This document shows, in pieces, positions 1-13,500 of a stretch of DNA of 64,000 nt (its first letter is position 1; each line of letters begins with the position of its first letter). The DNA is from Tomocerus qinae. Lineage: Eukaryota > Arthropoda > Collembola > Entomobryomorpha > Tomoceridae. The position numbers and the translations under genes are program-made. Under the pieces are notes generated by a model that was not told where the DNA came from, ran no database searches, and saw only the letters and a program-made list of their open reading frames with translations. The stretch covers positions 23,832,513 to 23,896,512 of the forward strand of contig CM034547.1 in assembly GCA_020055645.1 (NCBI GenBank). Reading direction: 5' to 3'.

Positions 1-3000
1 CAAATTATTTTACTCAAGAATATTCGTAATCAGGTTTCCTATGCAAATGAAATTAAGTGAGAGCCAAAGAGTTAAAAAAAAGTTCTTAATTCGTTAAGAT
101 GTTTCTGTGTCCATTTTTGATCTAAGACAGTGCAAAAAGGTGATAATATTATAGTTTTCCATCGAGTTTTATGACGCAAGTAGTGAACAAGGCATTTAGC
201 GCCATTACTTGTCAGTAACACTGATTGCATAATAAAACACACCGTGTGTCCATGGAATATAAAGCAACTCATTGACAAAACTAAACAAAATATCTGAGAT
301 GAAAGTGGATTCAATCAAATTCAACTGCAGTGCCGTGGAGAAGGACGAGCACCGATTTCGCTTGAACTTATAGAGGGAGCAAAAATATAAGAAAACAGCT
401 GAACTACTGCCAGAAAGATTTATCAGGCGGGTGAAAGCTTGGAATGCTAGATCTTCCTCCTTCGGAACTGCCTAGACACTTTTATCGTTCATTCATGCTT
501 CAGGAATTCTTAAAGGTTTTTATTGTCCTTTCTAGACGACTGAAGAGAGAAGGCTGTCCGTGTCGAGTTTGCTATTACATGTAGAGAGATAATCATCATC
601 ATTTCCCCACACCCAACCACTCTACGAAAGCACAAAATTGAGTAGCCTGAACGAACTGAGGGAGCAGTTAAGATTAGGCCTTTCACCGAAACAACCAGCC
701 AAATCACTTCAGTTATGTTTTGTTTGAGATCTGGTAGACTACATAAAATAAATGATGTTATTGTTGCAAGCTGAATCTAGTTGGGCCCGGACGGGAGATG
801 AATAGAGACCCATAACTCATACTGACATAAGCGCATAAAGCATTACCGTTTTTCTGCAACCATTGCATTCCCTCCCAAGTTATAACTTCTACGGATAATC
901 ATTTTGCTGCTGCAACAATTTTGCCAAACATACATCTACATTCTCAAACCTTGAACAAAATAAATTATTACTTTCCGGTAAGGTCTTGAAGAATTTTTAC
1001 ATTTATATTACTTTTGGTTTTTTGCATACGACCCTCTAGTGCAAATATTACCATAAGGCTTTTTGCAGAGAGTTCTAAAGTTTATCTACAAATGATACAG
1101 ATTTATTTTTATTGCTTTTGATTTACAGAATATTATTGTTACACAAGTGTGATTTACGAACCTTACTGCATTTACGACTACGTACGTTCCTAACTTTTAA
1201 AACACAATCTCACTGATTATTACAACTTGCACCAAGAAGGTACCCAAACTAGAAAACTATTTCAATGCTGCGGAGAAGGGCAACACTAGTCTGCTTAGGT
1301 ACATCAATAAATCATGGAAACGTTAACCAACCATGATAAGCATAAGGCATATATTTAATTCAAAAATTCAACCTACTGATTACACCCTGTCGTTTGACAT
1401 CCGCTTTTCAATGGAATAAGTACCCTTGCGTGGCATCTTCTCTCTTTCTATGCGACCATAAATGATTTACAGCTAAATATGGGGTGATAAGCATAAATTA
1501 TTCTTAAACCAATGATGACATTAATTAATTCGCTTACGATGTAATAGACTTACTAAAGTGTATGTAAAATCTCAGTGGTACTTCCTACAGCTAAATGCAG
1601 ATATGAGTCAGTTGTAAGAAACTCATTTTAGCATACCAATTTAGTAACAATCTATTGGTACATTTTTTGGCGTATGTAGACATAAAAAAACTTGATTGGG
1701 TATAGCTTTGTTGAATAAAAGAGTGCTAGTGCTCGTGTGTAGTATATAAGTACATTCCAATGACTTATTATTATTCAGCATTACATGATTAATGATTTCT
1801 GCGTACTACTCGTAGCCATTAGCTAGTCAGGTATTAAAATGATTTGCTGATTGTGATTACTGGTTTATCAAGCAATTAATGTTCGATATTATACATCGGC
1901 ATGTTTAAAATTGCAGTGTGTTGCATCTTTTTATAGCTTAAACGTGCTTAGAATAGCATCTGTGATATTTTCATGGTTTGTTTTATGTGTGTGGCACATT
2001 TTATGTAAGGCACGTATTCCACGTGTGTTCTGTTCTTCCTAGTTGTATTTATTGCTAATAGACAAGATTATACGTACTAATAAAAACCTACCCTTATTTG
2101 GTCTTTCTGTTTATATTTACATATGAGCAGAAAGGTATTAGTTGAATAAAAATTCAACTTTATTTACCTCGCGTGCGATGAAATAGTACCTTACTATTTT
2201 TACTTAAGATGCAGATTGAGCTTTAATTGTAGAATCTTTTAAATTACATATTAACCGTGAAACGAATGAATTTACAGTTTTTGCAATTACATTGTTGTAT
2301 CAACTTCCTTGCTAGTACGGGGAGGGTATCGGGTATAGTAATAAGGAAGAGTAAGTTCTACCTACTATGTACAAGTCTCTCAAGTAAATATCTCATCAGA
2401 TTTCATCAGAGCTCCTTGCTGTCTGTTATGTCTTATGGAATTTACTCTTCTTCTCAAAACAATAGACGCAGTTTTTAGTGTTCTTTGGTAATAATATTAT
2501 TAATCATCCATCACATTTAAATGCTGTAGACCTTTAATCTGAAACCTTGAACTATCGATATTAACATTTTTGTGTCATAACGGCTATAATGCTTTAAATT
2601 TTAGTTTATTCTCTGCCGACTTATTCAAGTGCTTGAGGAGACAATAATGTTATGAAATAGCTGAAAGATAACGATGTAATTAAAGACTTAAAATGCAGAA
2701 AATGAAACAAATTAATACAATTAATTTTCATCGATAAATGTTAATTTAAAACTTGAATATTATTAGTTGGTTATATCCATTTATTAATAGGTAGGTACAG
2801 TTACAACTTCGTGTAAATACTTCATAATTCACATAATTCAGATAAGATAACATTACTATCTAAAGTTTAGTCATCTGGTCAACTCTGTCGTTTATTACTG
2901 TCGTGTCTGAAAACTTTTACTTACAATTACAAGTAGAATTGTCAATACTATACATACTGTCCATTGGATTGCGAGCAATTCAATATTTACTATCACATCA

Positions 3001-4489
3001 AAGTTCAAACTACAGATCAATTGTGACTATAAAAAACTGTAAGCTGATGATACATATAAAACATGCCAAATGGGTTTACTTTATGCTATTACGGACCAGT
3101 TAAATCTGCAAGTAGATGAAGTTCTATCATGATGTTTAAATAAAAGTTATGCAATATGAATACTTTTTTTGCAATAATGGACAAGGACAAGTGTGATTGT
3201 AATGTCTCGAAACTGCAAAATTCTGCTCGGGACATTTCACTCTTCTGGACGAATCTAACTGGGGCGAAGTAAGCAAAAGGAATGTCAAAATCATATAAAA
3301 TAGGTTTTGACTTTTGCTCGAATTATAGTAATAACAATATGAGTATATATTTTAATGCACTGCTCCTCGAATATATTTGTACTCCTGTTTAAACAACTCT
3401 GTTTACAATTGACTTAGCAAACAACAATAGATAATAAACATACATAATATAATAGTCCCAATATAATGCCACATAAATAGCCAATAGATATAAAGAGTTA
3501 TTTTATCAGTATGAACTATATCAAAGGAGGGATGTGCTTACGTTAACACACATAGTAAATGCAGAGAATTTAGGTGGTTCATTGTTAGTGCTGCCTGACT
3601 AACATTGTACTTTGTCCATATTGTTTATCAGGGCAGCATAGATTTGTGAGTCAGTACCAAAGGATGTTACAAATAGGTTTCAACATATCTAGCACGATTG
3701 GTATTAGTAAATGGTACATGCATGTAGAAAATATCAGTTCAGTTAAGTATTAAAAGCAAGTGAGAGGGCATGTTGAGATACTGGGTAGCATGGAACATAC
3801 CACATTAAAACATAATTTACTACTACTCTGGAGGATGATGTATATATAAGTAGTTTTATTCACCATTGCTTAGGCATGTAGTAATTTAATATCACATGTA
3901 ATATAGATATTAACTTTACTATAAGTACACACATAGAATGTAAGGTTTGGGGTATGCACTTGCATGCATGCCATTCCACAATAATGTGATATGAACATGT
4001 ACGTACCTAAGGATGTATACATAACTGGTAGTAATATGTACAAAATTAATTTCATTTCTGTATCTGTTCATCACTTACATTATACAGCCATGCATGTGAT
4101 GTATTTATTAGAGCGCAGTCAGACTAACAATAGCTTTCCCCATTGAGGTGATATTAAACTGGCTGTGGCAGGCAGGCTGTGTATTGGTCTCGTCAAGAAT
4201 AAATCAAAGCACAGAATAAATCCATATTGTCAAGCTACATTACATGTCTGAGTATTGAGCCTAATCACTAGGTTAGGTACTTCCATTTATCAATTCTCAT
4301 CTTTATATGAATTGATAAATAATTTCTATTGTGTATGGAATCTATAGAAAGGATCTACACACATAGATAGCACGCATGTAATAATTTAGGAAATCGTAGC
4401 TAGTGAAGTGCAGGGAGTATAGACACCTAGTTATTTGAAACAAACACATCGATACTGTGGACAATTATAAAGTTGCCCAATTTCCTGCG
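1..4489. other. Upstream non-coding region
   Basis: I found no coding exon on either strand. Open frames are short and resemble no family I know. The block at about 320-680 is less AT-rich than its surroundings but has no convincing open frame. The rest is plain AT-rich sequence. Confidence 0.6.
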
Positions 4490-5005
4490 GTATGGTTTCT
4501 GTCGTGCGTTGGTGTATAGTGCAGTCGCCTGGTAGTGAGTCAGTGAGTGGGTTTTGAGTGTGTCCGTGTCTTGTCGACTACTTTATTTGTCTTAAGGCCT
4601 TCTAGCAGCATCGTGGATCTAGCTGCCTATGGACTGAATAAGTTCACCCGAGTGAAAACCGGACTCAAAAGCTTTCTTTCTCCAAAGATAGCCATTATAG
4701 TAGTCGTGAACACATTCTCTCTTCCTAACTTTCTTTTCCTTCCAGTCGAACACACAGAAGAGTCTTGTCTGTCTAGAGTTCAGTTACGAAAGTTTGGTTT
4801 TCTTCAATCTGTACTTATACTTTTAATAGTAGTCCCACTTGTGCAAACTTATATGACTGTCATTAGGTTATATCTGCGAAGAAAGTTTTATCAGTAGTTC
4901 CTTGGTACTCACTATTACTATTCCGTGCATTGCGTACTTCCATCCATCCCTACCGGTAGCAAGTGATTACTATCTTATACAAACACGACTAGTACTTATA
5001 CTTAG
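4490..5005 (+). promoter_or_regulatory. Candidate promoter / 5' UTR exon of the MOSPD2 gene
   Basis: This block is less AT-rich than its flanks. Near 4535-4548 it has repeated TCAGTGAGT-like words that resemble the arthropod initiator (TCAGT). It ends at a near-perfect donor, TTAG|GTAAGT, with GT at 5006-5007. A non-coding first exon spliced toward the start codon at 7492 would fit, with possible acceptors at about 7423 (after TATACTAATAG) or 7470 (CTATCAAG). The open frame running through it (4547-4897) lacks an ATG start and has no recognisable family. The link to the downstream gene is inference. Confidence 0.22.
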
Positions 5006-7491
5006 GTAAGTGCCACTGCCACTACCCGGTGAAATAACCCATTCCTCTACAGACAGTTACTTTTCTTTCCCTTGACTTTCTCCGTCTAGTTTTTGACTCC
5101 TATTCTTGCAAAGCAGTACTAGTTAGTTAGTTTCTCCCGGAAGTTTTCCTGACGGCTGGTGTGCCATCTTATACCTATCTAAATTGAAAGCCAAAGTTCA
5201 CCAGAGTTAAGTAGCTAACTAAACACATCCAAGACTATTCCGTATAGAGATACCATTTGACACACAAAACTGACTCAACTGTGACTGTGTGCGAATTATC
5301 CCATTCTGGTTATTGTTTATTCTCTTTTCTTTTACAGCTTTAGATACATTACAGCTGTAAATTATTGTTAGTCGGAGTAACGAGAAAATTTATTCTATAA
5401 GATAAAAGAAACCGAAACATAAACATAACACTTTATGTGTTTCTTTAAATTCAGAAATACTTTCAATTCAAGGACATTATAAGTTGTTTACTAGTAACTC
5501 AATCGAAACGAACATTTAATACCTACACCAGAAACCATACGGACAGATAAAAAACACACTTGACACAACTATCTTCCTTTCACATTAGCTAGGTAGATAA
5601 ATTCGGTCACATAAATACATTTGGAGATTTAAAAAAATAAAGGCCATTGAGTGGAGCCAGACTCTAGAGATCTAAAGCAGCTAACAGATTATACCGAATG
5701 AAAAAAGAAATAGCTTAGTAGGCCAAAGAAACATGTCTTATTGAATTTGAAAAGATTCCAGAGTCACATTTTTATTACAGTGAAGAATACATTACTTAGC
5801 CACCTCTCAGTAGGACTTGACTTTAGTGTCACAATAACTAAACCAACAACACTGAAATTCCTATGAGATGTTACATTACATTGCGTCACTCTCGAGAAAC
5901 ATACAAAACGAAATTACTCCGAAAGAAGATAAATTACACTTTCTCTGTATCGTGTAATAACCGTGTAGCTCGACAAACTCACAACTTGCAACACTAAAAA
6001 ACCGATCTTGCAAACTCTTCATACATTCCAGACTATCCTTCCAGTTCTACATAGTCTCAAGAACTTTTGTAAGTTGGTAAACACTAAAGAAGCCCATAAC
6101 ACACTACAAGAAAGAAATCCGATTGTACGCAAGAGTACCATCGATCCCGTGAAAATTGAAATCCAAGTTGAACTTACCATTTTACTCTTTTGTGTACACT
6201 TGTTTGTAAATTTTCCAACCGAACTACATTATTCCAGTGACATTCCCAATCAATTCTGAATTTTGACACTCCTGATATTACGTAATTGAATTACTAGGGA
6301 TAGAAAGCATTAAAATTAATCACATGCACTAAATTCACTTACTAATAATAACAAGCATAATATTTTTCACAATAAATTCATAGATCCAATTAAAATCACA
6401 AAATATAATTATCAGGTATTTTCAGCATTATTTTGTACACTTTAAGCGTTTTAAAATAAACGAGGAGTAACTGTTTGACTGTTTGAACTATTTAAATAAA
6501 ACATAGAAATCGAACTCACATTCCGGCTACTTTGTACATCTGTTGACAAAATCTGTTTCGGTTTTCTTCTCCAGTGTATTTCTAAAGAAGCGCTAAACAG
6601 ACTGCTGGGCTACAGAGAATTCATCTGGAGGAAAACTTTCGGAGAAGACTCGCTCAGCGGAGCAACGACTGCTACGGAGGAATTTTCATCAAGCACTGTG
6701 TCGACGCTCTATCTCGTGGAATGTTTTCAACGATAAATACTCAACCTTTTGCTCCTTCCTACAACAACCGCTTCCTCTGACTCTAGTTCGTTTTAAACGC
6801 GTCTCTATGTCCCAGGAGGAACATTTTTCTCTGCAATTTAAACAGGGGCTGAAGAAACCATGAGAGATATACGAATGTAGACTACCTCCGTTGGATTATT
6901 TCCTGTAACAATTTATTTTTCATAGGTTCGGTTGATTTTCCATGAAATTATTTCTATATAGACTGAACAGATGCCGATGTTTTGAAAAGTGTTCAAAAGT
7001 AGTACACTAATCTTTAAAATTCAACTCGTTGTAAATACACTGTCGTCATTCCTTTTGCTTGTGGGAATTGAGAGAAAGTGAGAGCAGTTACAGAGCGAGA
7101 GAATAATATCTACGCAAGTCAAGTCAATTCCGAAAGAAAGGAGAAGGAAGCCAATACAAAAGCCTGTAAAATAAATATTCACTACCCACGCTCATACATA
7201 CTAATAAACATCAAAGAAAGAAAGCTGAGAAAGAAGAAGCTTTCAACTTTATTAAACTTAAAACAAGACTCGGATTTTATTTTACTCTTTGTAAGACTAA
7301 AACAAAGAGTAACTTAAATCCCACGCTCAGCCAGACAACATTCTAGAGATTCCATTTGCTTCCTCCAAACGGAACGTTTAAACTGCGTTTGATGAACTTT
7401 ATGAATTTTATTTATACTAATAGCTTCCTTCGTGTAAATATTTAATCGTACCTAACTATCAAGAAAACTATTTTCATAAACTCGGAACAAA
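5006..7491. other. Non-coding DNA upstream of the MOSPD2 start codon
   Basis: No conserved coding sequence is visible. The stretch at 6560-6860 stands out with higher GC and several CG steps in an AT-rich setting, and could be a second promoter or an enhancer. A TATATAG box lies at about 6956. The last 20 bases before the ATG are A-rich and give the start context ACAAAATGG. Confidence 0.45.
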
Positions 7492-7567
7492 ATGGAAGAT
7501 GTTACTCCAGAAATGGTTCAGACACTCCGGCAGGAATTTTCTGACAGAGTTAAAGCCAAAGGCCCAG
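7492..7567 (+). CDS. MOSPD2: MOSPD2 coding exon 1
   Basis: The start codon is in a good context (AAAATGG) and the exon encodes MEDVTPEMVQTLRQEF and nine more residues, a charged helix comparable to the N-terminus of human MOSPD2. It ends in phase 1 at a weak donor, CAG|GTTTGC. The ATG is chosen because the reading joins in frame to exon 2. Intron 1 is 3495 bp. Confidence 0.8.
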
Positions 7568-10500
7568 GTTTGCTTCTTCTATAAATACATTTTATGGTCA
7601 TATGAATTTATTTTGTATTTACACCCAACATAGTACCTTTTAGTCTATAGAACAGTACCAAATGACAATGACATCAAGTAGTCGTTGGTGTTTGAGCAGA
7701 TGAAAACAAATTAGCGTTCTAATACAAAATCCATTTCGTGCTTGACATTTTGCAAATAGGAAATTGCATAAGAAATTGACAGCCTCAACAACTACATTTA
7801 ACCACTGGCAAGAGCTTGGGGCAACGTCATGGCCATGCTATATAAACACTTACGTCATTGCCTTCTCATATTTTTCAAATTGGAATTTACAGACTGTAAT
7901 TTCATGCTTAGCTTTGGTATGCTATAAACTTTATATGCATTAAAGATGAAACAGGACAGTTTTTGTATAGTTGAGCAATACATATAAATGTAGTATATAG
8001 ACATACTTGTAATTCGAGTGACTCTTTAGATGTTGAACACTAGAAGGCAAAAGGCACTTACTTCACAATAGAAAGAGAATGAGACGTATGATAATGATGA
8101 TACCATGGATAACCAAAATTGGAATGAGATAATTGTCTATATAGTAGCTCTATATGAATCCTTAAAACAAAATGTACCTATACCATCGAATAGGAATGCA
8201 TATAAATATAGAGTACTTATATTATTAAATGTAATATATACCTACCTATTTTTCCACTGTCATCGATGGTGTGGCCCTCATGACAAACACAAAGCAGTTA
8301 TTTCAGCAATGTCATATTCAGTCTGGAATAAGTGAGAATGCACAACACACGCATGGACTATGTCTTCGCATAGAGACAGAGAACATGTGAACATTGCTCC
8401 ATATTATTATTAGTCTAGTAGATAGCCATCCATAACATAGCAGGGAAGGGACTGTAGGACTAGTATCATACGAGATAATAATTTTGATGGCACTTGAAAG
8501 CATATCTGCAATATGGACTACAGCTCTCACCCATCTTCCCATAACATTCGGACTTATCTTTTAGGCATTTTATTATAGACCTAACTGTCGGAGTTCTTTC
8601 AGGGGATGTAGGACTATATCAAACAGAATTTGATCCCCAGGGTTTCATTTGCACGTGCTACGAATATAAATGACTCGGGATTTTGCAAGACTCATTATCC
8701 ATTACACTAGATGGAAATAAAAATTCTATCTTATGGATAAAAATATTGCACCCTAAGCAATTTACTAAAGGACATTACGGGCCTGGAGATGTACAACCTA
8801 TGCATGCATTATAATACAAATACCTCCTCTCTTCTTCTCCGAAACATAAAAATACAAACTTTGTGTTTAGAATGTAGATGCCCATGTTTTACTACTCTGT
8901 TATAATAGGTAACTTGGATATGACTCCAAACAACCATAGAGATTGGCTTTACTAGTTACTACCAAATTATTTCTTCCGCTATGTCTTCGCTATGAGAATA
9001 TTGGTCTTGCACACTTGACATTCCAAGCTTTACTAAATTCCCTGTAGATAAGGCTTTCTTATTTGAATATATTTCATCCTACACAAGTTCGTAGTCACAG
9101 AAGTACTCTCCTAATCATTACTTTTTAAACTTTATCTTCCTTCAGATCCAATAGCCTTGCAAATTGTAGGAAAATTTTGCTTCGTTGTCAGGTTATGTTC
9201 TTATTGTTATTTCAATTCAATTTTCTGCTCAGCTCGTTATTTTCACTTTATTCAGTGTATTTATCTTGTAAATTGTACTAAAAAGTAGTGTGCCTGAGAA
9301 GATGAAAGTTCCTTTTTTCTTTTAACTACGTAGCTGATGTTCTTCCTTTGACCTACTCTAAGATGTCAGTTGAAACATTCTATATTATGCTTTTTCAACA
9401 ATTAGGACACAAACTACACAGCTACTATGCAGTACTTTGTAATTCAAAAATGAGTAAAATTATTTTTCCATAATTTTTGCGTTTAGGGTACACGCTATAA
9501 AATTAAAACAGGTCTGTGAATTTCTATTCTATGTATACTAGGGGCTAAAACCATGTTTCTGCCTTTCCCAGCCAAAATGTGTCTGCTATTATTGAGAATT
9601 GAGCTAACAGACACTGCTATGAAAATTTTTCTAACTTTTAATCTCGAAAAACAGGAGATGATGTTGAGCAACCTGTATAGAATGAAAAGTTTCACAGGGA
9701 AGAGATTATCGCTGTGGCTCGTTTAGTGATGTTATATCTAGCAGTTCAATCTAAAGTGTTTATATTAGGCTGGAGCTATGTTTATATTAGAAAACTGTGG
9801 AAAACCTAAAGTATAGAAATAAAATGCATTAGGAAGATTGTACAGTAATCTAAGGCGATTATTCTAGCTACAGTAAACTGATTATTATAGAGGTAGAAGA
9901 TATTCACTTGAAATCCAATGAAGTAGTGTTTCTGTATAGTGTGGTTTTCGTATGTTGATATTATCCCTTGATAGTATATAGGTATGTGCTGAGTATAATT
10001 TTGATGTTTGCATAAAATGTAGTAGTGTAACAAGTATTGATTTCATGCTGGGCAAGCTGGGATGAGGATGAGTGTCAGATTCTAATCTACAAAGGAAAGC
10101 GAATGCTATTTTAGAAGTTTAGAGTCACGTTCTCTTTACAACTCTACATTTGTACTCGTAGAAGATACGTTCTCAATTCAAAATTGCTCCTAGTCGCATG
10201 AAGTACGAATGAACAAATCTAATCTTAAATCGCTGACAATATCCTAGATCTGATGTAGTATATTCTTGCTAAAAATATTGTCAATCGATAAGACTGAAAA
10301 TAGAAAAACGTGCCTTAACGACAGTTCTATAGCACCTACTTCCATTTATTTAGCCAATTTTGGTTACAATTATTGACAGCTTAAATCAGAGAGTAGAATT
10401 GGTTTCCGAATTACACGATGTAGTTAACTGCAGTGAAAAAAGTAATCCACTTATTCTCTGAAGTCATTAAGGGTACTTAGGACTAATATAAAAGCTTCTT

Positions 10501-13500
10501 TGAGAAGGTTTATATTAGGATTCTTGGATAGAATGGATTTCCTAGCAATAAGACTGTTACATACTATTGGCGATGACAGTAAGAGATAAATAATTGTTTT
10601 CCTGAAATACTTTGGCTGATTACTAAAGCTTAACGTTCTTATCACGCCTCACCATTATTATTTGAGTTTCTGGCTGAGTACACTCTCTAGAAAAATCTGT
10701 AGCGTATGAGGGGAGAGGGTCCATGAGATAAGAAAGCCATTTAAGTACAGTAGTACGACTTGAAAAATAGGAGAAAAAAATGTCATCCATTATTACCCAC
10801 ATAAGCTCATTGTTGAAATCTATATGTTCCTGTACATACAAATATATATTTAGGTTGCTTACGATAAGATTGTGTATTTGTAAGCATTTGTATGTTATTG
10901 AGGTCGCAACCGAAGCATGAGATGCTGAAAGGAAGGTCAGGAGATGAGGATAAGATAGATTAGTAGGCTTAGGACCCAAGAAATGTGCGTACTATGAGTC
11001 ACTCCAAGAAAAAGAAATATTATGGTGCAATATGTAAAATAGAGTTTTTCTTTGGAATGCAGACTTTTGCCCACAGGACTTGGAACGGGTCAAAACTGAT
11101 AACCTCTGGCTGACGAGATTCATCGCACACGCAGAAAATGACATGGAGACAGCTACCACTCTACTCTATGAATGCTGTCAATGGAGAAAAGAATTCGGAA
11201 CTAATGGTAAGACCTTTTTCTCAACATATCTATCACTATCTTTCAAAAGTGCATTATGTCTTTTTATAGCCGCTGTTATTGTTATGATACCTCTGAGCCT
11301 TTGTTTCTGATAAATGTAACAAATCTAATGCATCAGTATAAATTTTTAGTGTAGGTCCATTTATTTCCTACACTTGACAAAAATTTATTAAAACGCGTAT
11401 AATTTAAAAGGATAAGCTGTAAGTGCTATAAACTAAAACTACTAGTGTGTAAAGAAATGAGTTCATATTGAATAAGATTCTAGTCGCCTCTCGCCTCAAA
11501 TTAAATTGGTAGTAGATAGCTAGTAAATCTTCAAATGCACAATTCGAACCCGTTAAAACACCAATAGCGAACTGGACTCTGTTATATCTAAACCTATGTG
11601 TGTAGGACTACAATTAAATCCAATGCATATAATAATTATACGGTCTCAGTTTTAACCGAAAGTACATTTAAAAGATTTTTATCGTATTTGTTGTTATCTT
11701 GAAATATGTTGCATCTCAATCGTTGATAAACAGTATCAGAAAGTTTTAAGAAACATGCTGGTAGAGATGCATATCGTATTTTGTTCGGTGTTTGTATACA
11801 TGAGAATGAATGAGTATTTTGTGCTGAGAAAGCTGAGCCCGACCTGCAGACCAACTCTCAGAACAGAATGATTAAAAGTCGGTTCTGTACGTTTCTATTT
11901 ATGTATCCAATCTATTTTACTGAGCAACAATAGACATTGTGTGTAAGTTGGTAGAATTCGTATTAATGATCCTAACAACTTAAGCTTGTATACATTAAAG
12001 TAATTTTATAGCTTTATTTTATTACGAGGGAGAAAGCAGACTGTGTTCTTAGGTATTCCTGCCATGTAATTCTGCGTTCCTCGAAACCGACTGATGAAGA
12101 ATTATGTCTTTAAGGTCGGCTCTGCCACTATCCTAGCATTTCTTCTTACTTTGTTCTCCCATCGTGACGGATTATGTATTGTTCTGGTCACGTGCGATTA
12201 CTGGAGCATCATAATTTAGTTGACATCGCTAAAAAATTATGCTTAGACTGCAAAATTTTATTGGTGCCATTAATTTTTGTAACAAGTTCTCAGTTGGTAA
12301 AAATAATACATTGACTTTAGTGCATTTTGACTATAAGCGTTTCAAAGTTTCAAATATAGTTAAATAGTGACTTCCAGTGCACTATATGTAATTATGATGT
12401 GTAAAGTTCGTAATGGTAGTCCACTAATACCAAAAATGTGTAAGTGTATTAACTATTCAACTGAATGGATAGCCATTACGATAACAAAAGTATGCTTCTC
12501 AATTTGAATCGATAACATATAGTAGAGTACCTATTATGCGTACAAAGTGTGCACTACAGTTGTCATAAGCATATTGCATAATTTAATTACGGTTTTCGTG
12601 AGGCTTCAAAATATTTAAAATTATATTATCTGTATTTATTATAGTACAAGTATATTATATTTGTATAAAACAGACAAATCTATATATCGAAATGTAGACA
12701 GACGTTCTTTAGTTAATAACAATTCAATTAACTTACTGTTGTTGCGTAATAATTATTATGACAGGACTACCTGAACCAGAGAATTTGTCAATGCTTGATA
12801 TTGATCACAACTAGTAATTGTAATAACCAGAAAGTTGTTATCTGTAGCAGTGTATATCTGTCTGTACTACTTAGTGCAGTAAGACTGTTATAATTTGCAT
12901 GGCTATCACATAACCTTAGCTCGTTGACTTATTATTAGTAGAGGAATTCGAATGGTTAGGGGATGGCTGTATTCCCAGTAAAATATGAATCATAGCGTAT
13001 ATGATGGTATGCTTATTTTTGGTTGCCAGCTCAGTTGCATAAAGTTAGTAAGCTGCTAAATGGAAAAGTGACAAGGCTGGCTTATCCCTGAAGCATATCT
13101 AGACGAAAGCATCAAATGGGTAACGAGGTGGAGAACCGACAATGAAGTATCTAATAACGTAAACAGGATCCACTCTATTTATCGGATAACAGGAACTAGA
13201 AAGGCGCTAATAGAAATAACAATGTGCCGACGGAAGCCAAAGTAATACAAAGACAGTACCACTGAAAGTAAACCAATGCCAAAAATTGACATCTCTGGGA
13301 ATGTTATGCAGAAGTAGAAATGGAGCGACTCTGTAAATCTCTATAGATATGAGCTAAATGCCTGAGCGTGTCTAATATCCTTTACTACATTATATTATAC
13401 TAGTCTAGACAAGTTGTCTATTTGTGTTTTTCCATCTACGGCCATCTCATTGGCATTGCTACTTGTGTATGCGTAGTAGACGAATGAGATAATGATATGC

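Noticed and set aside
4547-4897. 116-codon frame with a hydrophobic C-terminal part
   Set aside because: It begins at GTG without an ATG, and the block is better explained as a 5' UTR or promoter region.
11077-11206. Start of MOSPD2 exon 2 at 11077 (CCACAG|GAC)
   Set aside because: It would need phase 0 from exon 1, which ends in phase 1; the acceptor at 11063 fits both frame and homology.
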